DNA of 53,370 nt. Source: an archaeon (GTDB lineage: Archaea > Thermoproteota > Nitrososphaeria > Nitrososphaerales > JACAEJ01). Shown here piece by piece: positions 36,649-45,345 of this stretch. The notes under the pieces were generated by a model that did no database searches, was not told where the DNA came from, and saw nothing but the letters and a program-made list of their open reading frames with translations. How positions within the stretch are numbered: the stretch's first letter is position 1; every line of letters begins with the position of its first letter. A program made the position numbers and the translations under genes. Location: positions 1 through 53,370 of the forward strand of contig JACGUK010000007.1 of assembly GCA_024256265.1 (NCBI GenBank), given 5' to 3'.

Positions 36649-36890
36649 ATTGTGAACAGATTGTGAAAAGTTCTTCAACTCGCTTAATTTTTTGACGATA
36701 AGACTCATCTGAGCCAAATTTTCACTCGATAATCTGTTATTTTGGATTTAACACCCCTTTATTTCCATTGGAACTCCCTAAGAGCTGATTTTATTTATGA
36801 TTCTTCCAGTGTATTGTGAACATTTGTTAAGTATATATAACATCTCATAATTTTGTCATAAACGATTAACCTTTTGTTCACTTATTCACA
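36649..36890. repeat. TGTGAA-type short repeats in the pre-origin gap
   Basis: ATTGTGAACAG and ATTGTGAAAAG stand in tandem at 36649-36670; ATTGTGAACAT recurs at 36813-36823; inverted forms (TTGTTCAC at 36874, TTCACA at 36884) follow. They lie between two winged-helix genes and around an ORB-like box, so they may be operators or origin elements. Confidence 0.4.
36751..36775 (-). promoter_or_regulatory. ORB-like origin recognition box 1
   Basis: On the minus strand: TTCCAATGGAA dyad followed by ATAAAGGGGTG, closely matching the archaeal ORB pattern (short dyad, then A-rich spacer and GGGGT). Lies in the 287-base gap between two winged-helix genes, 0.8 kb upstream of orc1/cdc6. Confidence 0.65.
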
Positions 36891-36931
36891 CAGATAACCT
36901 TATAATCAAAAATCATGTTTGTTAGATAGCT

Positions 36932-37324
36932 TTGCCTAAACGCAGAATTAAGATAGAGTTCGATGATGGAGAGGGTGGGATATACAGGATATCTATGGAA
37001 GGAAACCTCTCTCGAGATAAAGTTCTGAAGATTATAGATATGGCTGAAATGATTGGAGGTAAGAGTGAAGTCAATCAACAGATCATTTTATCTAAAAATA
37101 CAACTTTTGGCCGCCTTTACGCTCTTATTGAGAAGAAGTTCACTTTTGGATCCTTTACTTCTACAGATATTTTAGAGGCTTATGAGGATGAGTATAATAC
37201 TCCTATAAGATTGAGTACTATATCGACTTATTTACAAAGATTAACAGAAAAGGGATTGCTGACGAGAAATAAAACAAACTTAGGCTGGGCTTATCGTAGA
37301 GCTCAGCTGAACTTACAACGTTGA
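36932..37324 (+). CDS. Small winged-helix protein next to the origin
   Basis: 130 residues. N-terminal basic/acidic segment and beta hairpin (RRIKIEFDDGEGGIYRISME), then a C-terminal winged helix (about 65-130: IEKKFTFGSFTSTDILEAYE, recognition helix STISTYLQRLTEKGLL). Start TTG; a TATAAT element about 25 bases upstream fits a leaderless mRNA. Located between ORB box 1 and box 2, so it may regulate orc1/cdc6 or bind the origin (inference). Confidence 0.75.
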   Translation: MPKRRIKIEFDDGEGGIYRISMEGNLSRDKVLKIIDMAEMIGGKSEVNQQIILSKNTTFGRLYALIEKKFTFGSFTSTDILEAYEDEYNTPIRLSTISTYLQRLTEKGLLTRNKTNLGWAYRRAQLNLQR

Positions 37325-37337
37325 TAAATTGAATTCA

Positions 37338-37535
37338 GCCACCCACCCCCATTCTTCTAATGGAATAAAGCTTTATCATGATTTATTAAATGAAAGGAGT
37401 TTAACTTAATGATCAAATATTATTGATTTATTGCTAATTAAATTTATTAAGTGAACCTAGTACGGTCTGAATTCTATTTCAAATAATAACAACTTTTTAA
37501 AATCGGTCTGCAATGGAAGGGAAGGGGTGGGAGTG
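37338..37535. other. Probable replication origin (oriC) core
   Basis: Two ORB-like boxes in inverted orientation, G-runs pointing outward (box 2 minus strand at 37338-37365, TTCCATTAGAA then GGGGGTGGG; box 3 plus strand at 37513-37530, CAATGGAA then n3 then AAGGGGTG), enclose about 135 bases of very AT-rich DNA (37366-37500) suited to unwinding. It lies immediately upstream of orc1/cdc6, the usual place of archaeal origins. Box 1 and box 3 share 16 of 19 core bases. Confidence 0.7.
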
Positions 37536-37540
37536 TTATA

Positions 37541-38740
37541 ATGGATGATAAACCAAAAGATTTCTTAGATGATATTTTCACTAAGGCTTTATCAGGTCGG
37601 TCCTTATATAAAGATCGAAACGCTATAAGATCAGATTATATACCATCAAAATTACCCTTTCGTGAAAAACAAATAATATCAATAGGTGAGGCTCTTGCTC
37701 CCCTTCTTCACGGCTCAAAATGCTCTAATCTTCTTGTATATGGCAAAACAGGGACGGGTAAGACAGCTGTCACTAAATATGTCCTCATAAGGTTAGAGGA
37801 AAAAGCCTCAAAGCAAGGTCTGAAGGTCAAATTCACTTACTCAAACACTAGAATAGCCGGCACAGAGTATAGAATTCTCTCCGATATAGCACAATCTATT
37901 GAATTGCCGATTCCTTTTACTGGCTTGGCCATTAGTGAAGTCTTTGGTAGGATAAAATCAAAAATAAATTCATCAGCACTAAAAGTAGTATTAGTGATGG
38001 ATGAGATTGACTTCTTGGTAAGAAATTATGGTGACGATCTTCTTTATGAGCTTACTCGTGCAAACGAGCAACTCCCTCAGGGTTATCTATCTATCATAGG
38101 CATATCTAACGATCTTAGATTCAAAGAATTTCTTGATCCAAGAGTGTTAAGCAGTTTGAGTGAAGAAGAGATAGTCTTCCCACCTTACACAGCAGAGGAG
38201 TTAAGAGCAATATTATACGATCGAGCTAAGATGGCTTTCTTTGAGGACGCTATAACGGAAGCATCAATAAACCTATGTGCTGCCTTAGCTGGTTCCGAGC
38301 ATGGTGATGCTAGAAGAGCATTAGATCTATTAAGAGTCTCTGGTGAAGTGGCAGAGAGAGAAGGAGCTACAAGGGTTGAGGAAAAGCACGTAAGGATAGC
38401 TGTTCAAAAAATCGAGCAAGACCGCATGGTGGAAGCTTTAAGATCTTTGCCTCTTCATGCTAAACTTTTATTATGGAGCATAGTATCTTCAGGAGAGGCT
38501 AATTCTACTGGTGAAGTCTATGATCGCTACTCTAGTATATGCCGTAAAATTGGTATAGAGTTATTGACTCAAAGGCGAGTTAGCATGCTTCTTAGTGAAC
38601 TTGACTTACTAGGTTTAGCAGCCACAAATCTAGTCAGTAAGGGCCGTTATGGAAGGACTAAGAAGATCAGCCCATCAGTTCAGTCACAATTTGTAAGAGA
38701 AGTCTTCTCAGAAGACCCTATTATAGGTTCAATTTTATAA
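37541..38740 (+). CDS. cdc6: Origin-recognition/helicase-loader protein Orc1/Cdc6
   Basis: 399 residues. AAA+ domain: Walker A GKTGTGKT (68-75), Walker B LVMDEIDFL near 150, sensor 1 IIGISNDLRF near 185, arginine-containing sensor 2 near HGDARRALDLL (about 250); C-terminal winged helix (about 310-399) with EVYDRYSSICRKIGIELLTQ and GRYGRTKKI. Binds ORB elements and loads MCM. The ATG is seven bases after GGAGTG; ORB box 3 overlaps the promoter, allowing autoregulation. Convergent with DP1, three bases apart. Confidence 0.95.
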   Translation: MDDKPKDFLDDIFTKALSGRSLYKDRNAIRSDYIPSKLPFREKQIISIGEALAPLLHGSKCSNLLVYGKTGTGKTAVTKYVLIRLEEKASKQGLKVKFTYSNTRIAGTEYRILSDIAQSIELPIPFTGLAISEVFGRIKSKINSSALKVVLVMDEIDFLVRNYGDDLLYELTRANEQLPQGYLSIIGISNDLRFKEFLDPRVLSSLSEEEIVFPPYTAEELRAILYDRAKMAFFEDAITEASINLCAALAGSEHGDARRALDLLRVSGEVAEREGATRVEEKHVRIAVQKIEQDRMVEALRSLPLHAKLLLWSIVSSGEANSTGEVYDRYSSICRKIGIELLTQRRVSMLLSELDLLGLAATNLVSKGRYGRTKKISPSVQSQFVREVFSEDPIIGSIL

Positions 38741-38743
38741 AAA

Positions 38744-40234
38744 TTATTGTTGTATGCTAACAAAATTCCTTAAGGTAACTTCCAATGTTGCCAGATTTAC
38801 TATAGGTGCTATACCTGGAATAGGGTTAAGGCCCATGTTCAATTGGTAACCTGTCTGACCCTGCCAAGTTCCAGAGTTAATTAAAAGAGTGTTTCGATAG
38901 GTATCGATATCAATAGTATGCACATGCCCTGCATGAAAGATATCTGGTACCTCCTCTATCACTAAATGGTCCTCTTTTTCTGGAGCTATGGGTGTCCTTC
39001 CTCCGTATATGGGAGCCAGATGCCTAGCTTTAAGCAGTATTTTCATAGCTGACGTAGGTTTTGAGAAAGTAAGTCCGGGAGTCATGGCGACTATATCATC
39101 TAAACTTCTGCCATGATAAACGAGTATATTTACACCATGTAAATTCAAATAAGCTGGATTACCGAGCATCTTTACATTTTCCATAGAGTAAAGCTGATCA
39201 GCATACTTCTTAGGGATGGCTGGTTGTGGTAAGGCTTGCCTTGCTGGATCATGATTTCCAGGGATTATGAATATTTGAATATGCTTTGGTATCTTCTCTA
39301 TCAACTGAGTCGCCATCTTATATTGCTCATAAATATTGGCTTCTTGGAGTTCTTTATCTTGGTATGGATAAACACCGATACCATCCACTAAATCACCCCC
39401 TATTATCACATACTTCAATCTTCTTATTATCAGATCATCGCCGAGCATTCCATTGAGCCAGAGAACGAATCTATTGAAGACATCGAGAAGAAAGGTCTTG
39501 CTCCCAACATGTAAATCTGAAGTGAGAACAGCATAGACAACTTTCTTTGATGTATTAGGCAAACGGTCAGGTATATCAGGTGAGTAAACATCCTTGACTA
39601 TCGCCAATCCTCTTTTGCTGAACTGTAAGTCTAGAATTGCCAATTGATCGAGGCAGATTTCGGCAGCACTCTTTCTAGCTGGATCTTCTAGGGCAACAGC
39701 TTTAATCTTGCTACTCTCATCATCAATGGTAAGCTCTACATGAGTTCTTTTGATCTTTTTATTCATAACTAGTCCAGCAATCTTCTGAGGACTATTAGAT
39801 GGTTCCTTCTTGATATTTGCTATCTGCTTTATTTGATATGAATCTGGCCTCTTCCTTACAATTTTCATCAGCTTCTCGAAACGACTTTTGAAAAGGCTTT
39901 GAAACCCTCTTAATCCCTCAATTGGGGAGATACTGCCAGTCGGATCTTTGATTATTTCAAACTCTGGCTCTATATACTCTGGAGCCATAGGCTTTGCCAT
40001 TGCTTGGGCATGCTCAATCTTTTTAAAATCAGGCGGGAGCACCTTTTCTATATCTTGTTCCATGATAATATTTTGCTGATCACTGCTACTGAGCTTTAAT
40101 TGAATAGCTTTCATAACTAAATCTATCACATCAATCTTCTCATCAATTTCCAAGAGAAAATCAAAGGCTTGAGGATGTAATTGGTACCCGCTAGCAAGGG
40201 CTTCTTTTATCGCCTTGGCTATTTTTGATGACAT
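38744..40234 (-). CDS. polB: DNA polymerase D, small subunit (DP1)
   Basis: 496 residues. N-terminal helical domain, OB fold (about 165-220), and an active-looking calcineurin-type phosphoesterase: SDLHVGSKTF, GGDLVDGIG, PGNHDPARQ, VYHGRSLDD and GHVHTID with metal ligands intact, so the 3'-5' proofreading exonuclease should work. Pairs with DP2. Next to orc1/cdc6, as in other PolD archaea. Confidence 0.95.
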   Translation of the reverse strand: MSSKIAKAIKEALASGYQLHPQAFDFLLEIDEKIDVIDLVMKAIQLKLSSSDQQNIIMEQDIEKVLPPDFKKIEHAQAMAKPMAPEYIEPEFEIIKDPTGSISPIEGLRGFQSLFKSRFEKLMKIVRKRPDSYQIKQIANIKKEPSNSPQKIAGLVMNKKIKRTHVELTIDDESSKIKAVALEDPARKSAAEICLDQLAILDLQFSKRGLAIVKDVYSPDIPDRLPNTSKKVVYAVLTSDLHVGSKTFLLDVFNRFVLWLNGMLGDDLIIRRLKYVIIGGDLVDGIGVYPYQDKELQEANIYEQYKMATQLIEKIPKHIQIFIIPGNHDPARQALPQPAIPKKYADQLYSMENVKMLGNPAYLNLHGVNILVYHGRSLDDIVAMTPGLTFSKPTSAMKILLKARHLAPIYGGRTPIAPEKEDHLVIEEVPDIFHAGHVHTIDIDTYRNTLLINSGTWQGQTGYQLNMGLNPIPGIAPIVNLATLEVTLRNFVSIQQ

Positions 40235-40285
40235 CTAATAATGATAATCCTTTAAGGTTAAAGGCATTACTCTTTAGGTTTTAAA

Positions 40286-40516
40286 TCATTTAGGCGGAGG
40301 TGAAATCATTATGACATTATCTCCTCTAACTATTATAGTGCCTAAAGTGTTCGTATTTCCTTCCTCTTGAATCTCTTCAGAGCCTTCTAGAAGTAAGTTC
40401 ATATGCTGATCAAACCCTTGAAGAGTTCCTCGTATGACCTTCCCACCCTTCAATTTTATCAATACTACTTTACCAAGGCTTTCATCGAGCACTTTAATGG
40501 CCATATCTATTGCCAA
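40286..40516 (-). CDS. LSm/Sm-like RNA-binding protein
   Basis: 76 residues with Sm1 ([29 protein letters not shown]) and Sm2 ([16 protein letters not shown]) motifs; forms heptameric RNA-binding rings. Start TTG with GGTG five bases upstream; the internal ATG at Met5 is an alternative. In many archaea LSm is followed by the eL37 gene; here eL37 is 10 kb away. Confidence 0.93.
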   Translation of the reverse strand: MAIDMAIKVLDESLGKVVLIKLKGGKVIRGTLQGFDQHMNLLLEGSEEIQEEGNTNTLGTIIVRGDNVIMISPPPK

Positions 40517-40611
40517 AGAACACCGCCTCCAAACGATTCACTTAATTCACCATTATTTAAGTTAATTCATTAAACGGAAAATTCATATTATGCTTTTTCA
40601 TTCAACATAAT

Positions 40612-41094
40612 GTGAGAATTTACACCTTATCCAAAAAGGATGCACGAGACATCATCGATAAAATGGCTAAAAAATGGCCTTTAACCCTAGATTTTGGCAA
40701 GCCTTCTCAAGTGAAAATTGTTGAAATAGATAAGCATGATTGTTTATTACTTTTTCCTAATCTTGAAGCTATAAAGCTTGATGATTTAATAATACCCTTC
40801 TTAAAAAGAAATGAAATTCTCCAATATTTCTCATATGTTGAAGTAGATCAAGGTGCTGTGCCTCATATTTGTAATGGGGCAGACGTAATGCGCCCTGGCA
40901 TTGTTGGATGGGGAGCCTTCAAGAGAGACGACATAATAGGCATCCGAGAGAGCAATTATAAAAAGTTCATAGCTGTTGGCATAGCCCTCATTGACCAATC
41001 AGATATGGAAAGTATGAAAAAAGGGACTGTGGTAAAAAATATTCATTATGTGGGGGACAAGTTCTGGCAAGCTTATAAACAGATTCAAAGCTGA
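40612..41094 (+). CDS. PUA-domain RNA-binding protein (MCT-1/Tma20-like)
   Basis: 160 residues: N-terminal DUF1947-type domain (about 1-75) and C-terminal PUA domain (VEVDQGAVPHICNGADVMRPGI-type block, GVGIALIDQSDMESMKKG). Archaeal relatives of MCTS1/Tma20, associated with ribosomal subunit or tRNA handling. GTG start, leaderless-looking upstream region. Confidence 0.85.
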   Translation: MRIYTLSKKDARDIIDKMAKKWPLTLDFGKPSQVKIVEIDKHDCLLLFPNLEAIKLDDLIIPFLKRNEILQYFSYVEVDQGAVPHICNGADVMRPGIVGWGAFKRDDIIGIRESNYKKFIAVGIALIDQSDMESMKKGTVVKNIHYVGDKFWQAYKQIQS

Positions 41095-41187
41095 TTATAT
41101 AATTTAGTCAATTTATCATAATATATTATAAAATGAATTAAAAAAATCTAAACTAATAAATAATACATCGTAAAAAAGATAAATGGC

Positions 41188-41478
41188 TTGACCCAGAGCA
41201 TAACAGAAAAGGAGGCTAAAGAGATTATCTACTTAAAGGCTCTTTCGCTAAAATCCCTAGAAGAATTGCCAAATATAAAAGATGATGTAAATAAAAAGAT
41301 GATAATCATATTAAGAATAACCCCTCTTGCACAGAAGGATGTGGAAGAGCTCAAGAAAGCTGTTGAGGAGCTTTATGAGTTCTCAGTCTCCATTGGAGGG
41401 GATATAGCAAGGTTAGGTGAAGAAAGGATAGTGATAACCCCTCCTGGCGTGAAGATATGGAGAGGTTCGATACAATGA
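41188..41478 (+). CDS. sepF: Cell-division protein SepF (archaeal)
   Basis: 96 residues; DUF552 core: KKMIIILRITPLAQKDVEEL, then LYEFSVSIGGDIARLGEERI and VITPPGVKIW. SepF anchors FtsZ to the membrane in archaea that divide with FtsZ. The N-terminus (ITEKEAKEIIYLKALSLKSL) is long enough for a membrane-targeting helix. Start TTG. FtsZ itself is not in the window. Confidence 0.85.
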   Translation: MTQSITEKEAKEIIYLKALSLKSLEELPNIKDDVNKKMIIILRITPLAQKDVEELKKAVEELYEFSVSIGGDIARLGEERIVITPPGVKIWRGSIQ

Positions 41479-41482
41479 TAAA

Positions 41483-43405
41483 TTAATAGAGCTTTATGGC
41501 TTCTTGAATTGAAGGCTGAAGGGTTGGAATTTTGAAGATTCTAGAAATTACATTCGCTATGTTTTCTGTCTTCTTCTTCTCACCATGCCCGACTATAATT
41601 CTTTGCAACTTCGGTCTAAGCTTATTCACAAATTTTATAATCTGATTGTAATCACTATGACCACTGAAGCCTTCAATCCTGTCAACTTGACAATTAATAT
41701 CGACTATCTTGATCTTACCATTATCACTCATAATGCTAACTTGTTTTGTACCATCCAGTATCCTTCTTCCTAAAGTTCCAGGGATTTGATATGAAACGAA
41801 AACTATCTTGTTCTTCTCTAAAGGCGCCAATTCTTCAAAATATTCGAGAACCGGCCCTCCCTCTAGCATGCCTGAAGTTGCCATTATTACTGCTGGTCCT
41901 TCCTGTAATGCTTCTACTCTACTGTTAGGGTGATCTATGTTGGTAAAGTATTCTGTGAAGAAAGGATTACCATCATTTTCAATGACCTTCGCCCTAAGCT
42001 CACGAGATAAATATTCTGGGTAGGCTACATGTATAGCTGTAGCCTCTGATATCATGCCTTCAACAAATATAGGCGCTTCAATAAGCCTGCCTTGCTTCAT
42101 ATACTCATCTAAGACCAGCATTACCTCTTGAGCTCTACCTACAGCAGGCAAAGGTATCAGAACCTTCCCGCCTTTTGACAAAGTTTCGTTGATAGTATTA
42201 ACGAAGCTCAGTTCAACTTCTTCTCTAGACGGCATGATATCCTCCTTGGCACCATACGTGCTCTCTATTATCAAAGTCTCAACTCTTGGGTAGTCTCTGA
42301 CAGCACTTTCCAGTAGCCTAGTATTACCAAACTTGAAGTCCCCAGTGTAAACTATATTATGGGCTCCCTCGCCTATATGCAAATGTACCATAGAAGAGCC
42401 TAAGATATGGCCTGCATTGTTAAGGACGAGCTTCACATCAGGTGAAATGTCAGTGACTAATCCATAAGGTAATGTGATGCAATGCCTAATCACCTCACGA
42501 ACATCCCTAAGATCGTACAAAGCTTTGCCCCCTTCCATGGAAGAAACTTTTACATAATCCATCTGTAGTAATATCATCAAAGGTAAAGTAGGCTCTGAGC
42601 AGTAGATAGGCCCATCGTAACCATATTTGTAGAGCATAGGGAGGAAGCCGTGGTGGTCTAGATGGGCATGGCTTACTATAACACAATCTAAATCTTCTAA
42701 ATCTATATCAGCCCAGTCGAGACGTGGATAAGCATCCCAAGGATTCTTAGCACCAGGGTTTATGCCACAATCGAGGAGTATCTTGCTCTCTTTCGTCTCC
42801 ACAAGAATCGATGATCTACCTACCTCTCTGAAGGCACCTAATGTTAAAATGCTAGCTTCAACATCAGAGCTTAATCTAGATCTGAAAATCCTTTCTCCAG
42901 TTTCCTTAAAGAACTTTTCACGAGACTCTGGTGCAGTCTTTATGACATGATATATGTTTTGAATGCTCACTGAAGCTATAGGTGATGCTCTTTTTATCTT
43001 GACCTTCCAGCCTGTCTTATAAGTTAAATCTACTAAGTTGAACCCTTTTTCTGAGCTCAATAGTTGAGGTTTTTTTACTTCAATGATCAAATCTCCTAAA
43101 GCATCATCGAAGAAAATATTGTTAACTTCTACCTCCTTAGGGATGTAGTTCATAACAATCTCTTTGACTTCACCCTCAGGCTTACGGATCGATTTTTCAG
43201 TCCTTATTATGACACGTTTTTTTACTCTATTGACTAACTCGGAGATTATATAACTGTTTGAGAGCAAGAACTCTGGTCTTTTGGTGTAAAGGGCTATTCT
43301 TGGTCCTTCATACTCTATTCTAGTCACCTCAGCTTCAGCAGGGATACTCTGTAAAATCGTGCCCATTACTTCGAGGGATGGACTCATATTCTGCTTTTGT
43401 GACAT
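41483..43405 (-). CDS. aCPSF1/FttA beta-CASP ribonuclease, transcription terminator
   Basis: 640 residues from the ATG at 43405 (MSQKQNMSPSLEV), which follows the proteasome stop by four bases; the longer frame would overlap that gene. Two N-terminal KH domains (about 1-150), then metallo-beta-lactamase motifs (SHAHLDHHGFLP, GHILGSSM, YTGDFKFG) and beta-CASP (IMATSGMLEGGP, GFSGHSDYNQI, VGHGEKKK). It cleaves nascent RNA 3' ends and terminates transcription. Co-transcribed after psmB, a frequent archaeal linkage. Confidence 0.95.
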   Translation of the reverse strand: MSQKQNMSPSLEVMGTILQSIPAEAEVTRIEYEGPRIALYTKRPEFLLSNSYIISELVNRVKKRVIIRTEKSIRKPEGEVKEIVMNYIPKEVEVNNIFFDDALGDLIIEVKKPQLLSSEKGFNLVDLTYKTGWKVKIKRASPIASVSIQNIYHVIKTAPESREKFFKETGERIFRSRLSSDVEASILTLGAFREVGRSSILVETKESKILLDCGINPGAKNPWDAYPRLDWADIDLEDLDCVIVSHAHLDHHGFLPMLYKYGYDGPIYCSEPTLPLMILLQMDYVKVSSMEGGKALYDLRDVREVIRHCITLPYGLVTDISPDVKLVLNNAGHILGSSMVHLHIGEGAHNIVYTGDFKFGNTRLLESAVRDYPRVETLIIESTYGAKEDIMPSREEVELSFVNTINETLSKGGKVLIPLPAVGRAQEVMLVLDEYMKQGRLIEAPIFVEGMISEATAIHVAYPEYLSRELRAKVIENDGNPFFTEYFTNIDHPNSRVEALQEGPAVIMATSGMLEGGPVLEYFEELAPLEKNKIVFVSYQIPGTLGRRILDGTKQVSIMSDNGKIKIVDINCQVDRIEGFSGHSDYNQIIKFVNKLRPKLQRIIVGHGEKKKTENIANVISRIFKIPTLQPSIQEAIKLY

Positions 43406-43409
43406 GACC

Positions 43410-44060
43410 TTAACCAAAAACCTTGGTAAGAAGTTTCTTCTTTTCCTCTTCAAAGAGTTCTTTATAGCCTTCTTTATCGACCGTCACAACATCGAAGTTA
43501 TCCCCACTCATAGCATCTCTCTTCATGGCTGAAGTTACAGCCTTAACAGCCATAGCTATCCCTTTCTCTAATTTTATGCCATTGTGATACTCGCTTTCTA
43601 ATATACCATAAGCTATAGGGGAGCCACTTCCTGTAGAAACATAATTTTCTTTCGTAAGAGAGCCAAAAAGATCAACATTAAAGATGCTTGCGCCCGTCTC
43701 ATCACAACCTCCTATCAAGACATCTGCTATGTAAGGGAATAACCTAGATGAGAAGAAAACATTAGAGGCTAATCTGGCGGCGGCTTTGACTGGTATGGGA
43801 GCCTTCTTCTCCAACTTGTATGTGCCAGCGTAATACCTCAGAATATCCACTACATTTTGAGCATCAGCAACAACCCCAGCTATAGTCATCCCTAAATGGT
43901 CATCAATTTTATAGATCTTCTTCCCCTTTCTGTGGGCTATGTAGCTCCTTGGCATTGTAACTCTTGTGTCGGTGGAGAATACTATACCATCGATGCATAC
44001 CAATCCTACAGTTGTAGTTCCATGATATACTAATGGCTTAATGGGTTTATAATCCAACAT
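43410..44060 (-). CDS. psmB: Proteasome beta subunit, catalytically active
   Basis: 216 residues. A short propeptide (1-14) ends in Gly14 before Thr15 of TTTVGLVCIDG, the nucleophile freed by autoprocessing. Asp and Lys partners (FSTDTRV, GKKIYKIDDHLG) and SGSGSPIAYG-type/GDNFDVVTV motifs are intact. Forms the inner rings of the 20S proteasome, probably with the second, Thr-less beta subunit at 50277-50876. Confidence 0.95.
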   Translation of the reverse strand: MLDYKPIKPLVYHGTTTVGLVCIDGIVFSTDTRVTMPRSYIAHRKGKKIYKIDDHLGMTIAGVVADAQNVVDILRYYAGTYKLEKKAPIPVKAAARLASNVFFSSRLFPYIADVLIGGCDETGASIFNVDLFGSLTKENYVSTGSGSPIAYGILESEYHNGIKLEKGIAMAVKAVTSAMKRDAMSGDNFDVVTVDKEGYKELFEEEKKKLLTKVFG

Positions 44061-44286
44061 GACTCGCCCTTCTATTTAATTAGAACGCTAAATTCATTAT
44101 AAAAGAGAAGTCTTTTGTATTTAAATTTATTCTTACCTCTTCTACTATATTCTAAAAGAAGTGAATTAAATAGCAAGGAGAAAGGCATTCAGTTCTTAAA
44201 AATACGTTATAGACCAAATCAGTCTCCCCTACCTGAATGAGTAACAGATTTAGAGCAGTAGCCTCTCCTACAACCTTAAGGTTGCC

Positions 44287-45336
44287 TTGAGCCGTCATTT
44301 AATGGAATTGCCAAGAAGGATTTTGGTCGGCTATGATGTGATAAAAGAATTAGGAAGCTTCATAAAAGATTTGGGCTTTGGAAATAAAGTTCTGATAATC
44401 TCAGGGGCTAATGTAAAAAAATTAATCGGAAAAATTGTAGACGAATCTCTGTCATCATTCGGATTATCTTATCTTTGGCATCTCATAAATTCTGCTACAG
44501 TAGATTATGTAAGGCAAGTGGTGGATGTAGCTAAAAACCAGCAGTCAAGAGTGCTCATAGGTCTAGGCGGAGGAAAATCTGTAGACATTGCAAAACTCAG
44601 TGCCTATTATGCGAATCTACCTTTAATCAGCGTTCCTACAAGTGCTTCACACGATGGTATATCTAGTCCCTTCGCTTCTATAAAAGGACTGGACAAGCCC
44701 TACTCTTTAGTTGCAAAACCTCCTGTTGGTATTCTTGCTGATATAACAATCATAGCAAATGCACCAAGAAGACTTCTTGCAAGTGGTTGTGGCGATCTTA
44801 TAGCTAAGATGACAGCTGTGAAGGACTGGGAGCTTGCTAGAGATGAGAAGGGTGAGTACTTTGGGAAGTATGCAGCAAACTTAGCTCTCTTGAGCGCTAA
44901 TTTGATCGTAGAAGAGTCTGAAAAGATAGGTAAGGGGGATAAAGATAGTGTGAGAGACGTGGTTGAAGCCTTGATCAGCTCAGGGGTTGCAGCTGGTATA
45001 GCAGGGAGTAGCCGACCTTGTAGTGGTTCTGAGCACTTATTTAGCCATGCTTTAGACATATTGGTTCCAAATATCGGTCTTCATGGTGAGAAATGTGGCA
45101 TAGGCACGATAATGATGGCAAAGCTTCATAATCTAGAGTGGGAAAGAATAGCTATCTCATTGAGAAATGTTCATGCACCAATTAATGCTTCTGAGATAGG
45201 AATCGATCCTAGTTTGATAATAGATGCCATTCTATTAGCCCCTCAGATCAGACCTGAAAGGTACACTATTCTTCATAAGCTGAAATTAGATCGTGAATCA
45301 GCTAAAAATCTTGCAAAATCTGTTAATGTTATCTAA
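44287..45336 (+). CDS. egsA: Glycerol-1-phosphate dehydrogenase [NAD(P)+]
   Basis: 349 residues. NAD-binding GLGGGKSVDIAKL and PTSASHDGISSPFASI; zinc ligands fall in SGCGDLIAK (Asp), CSGSEHLFSHALD (His) and GLHGEKCGIGT (His). It reduces dihydroxyacetone phosphate to sn-glycerol-1-phosphate, the archaeal lipid backbone used by the GGGP synthase in this window. Start given is TTG; the ATG at 44302 (MELPRRILVG) is an equally good choice. Confidence 0.94.
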   Translation: MSRHLMELPRRILVGYDVIKELGSFIKDLGFGNKVLIISGANVKKLIGKIVDESLSSFGLSYLWHLINSATVDYVRQVVDVAKNQQSRVLIGLGGGKSVDIAKLSAYYANLPLISVPTSASHDGISSPFASIKGLDKPYSLVAKPPVGILADITIIANAPRRLLASGCGDLIAKMTAVKDWELARDEKGEYFGKYAANLALLSANLIVEESEKIGKGDKDSVRDVVEALISSGVAAGIAGSSRPCSGSEHLFSHALDILVPNIGLHGEKCGIGTIMMAKLHNLEWERIAISLRNVHAPINASEIGIDPSLIIDAILLAPQIRPERYTILHKLKLDRESAKNLAKSVNVI

Positions 45337-45345
45337 TAATTTAAA

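Noticed and set aside
36860..36895. Bacterial DnaA box (TTATTCACA)
   Set aside because: The host is archaeal and has Orc1/Cdc6; the match is part of the TGTGAA repeat set.
44061..44286. C/D-box sRNA in the psmB-egsA gap
   Set aside because: No paired RTGATGA and CTGA boxes at proper spacing; the gap holds AT-rich promoter-like sequence only.
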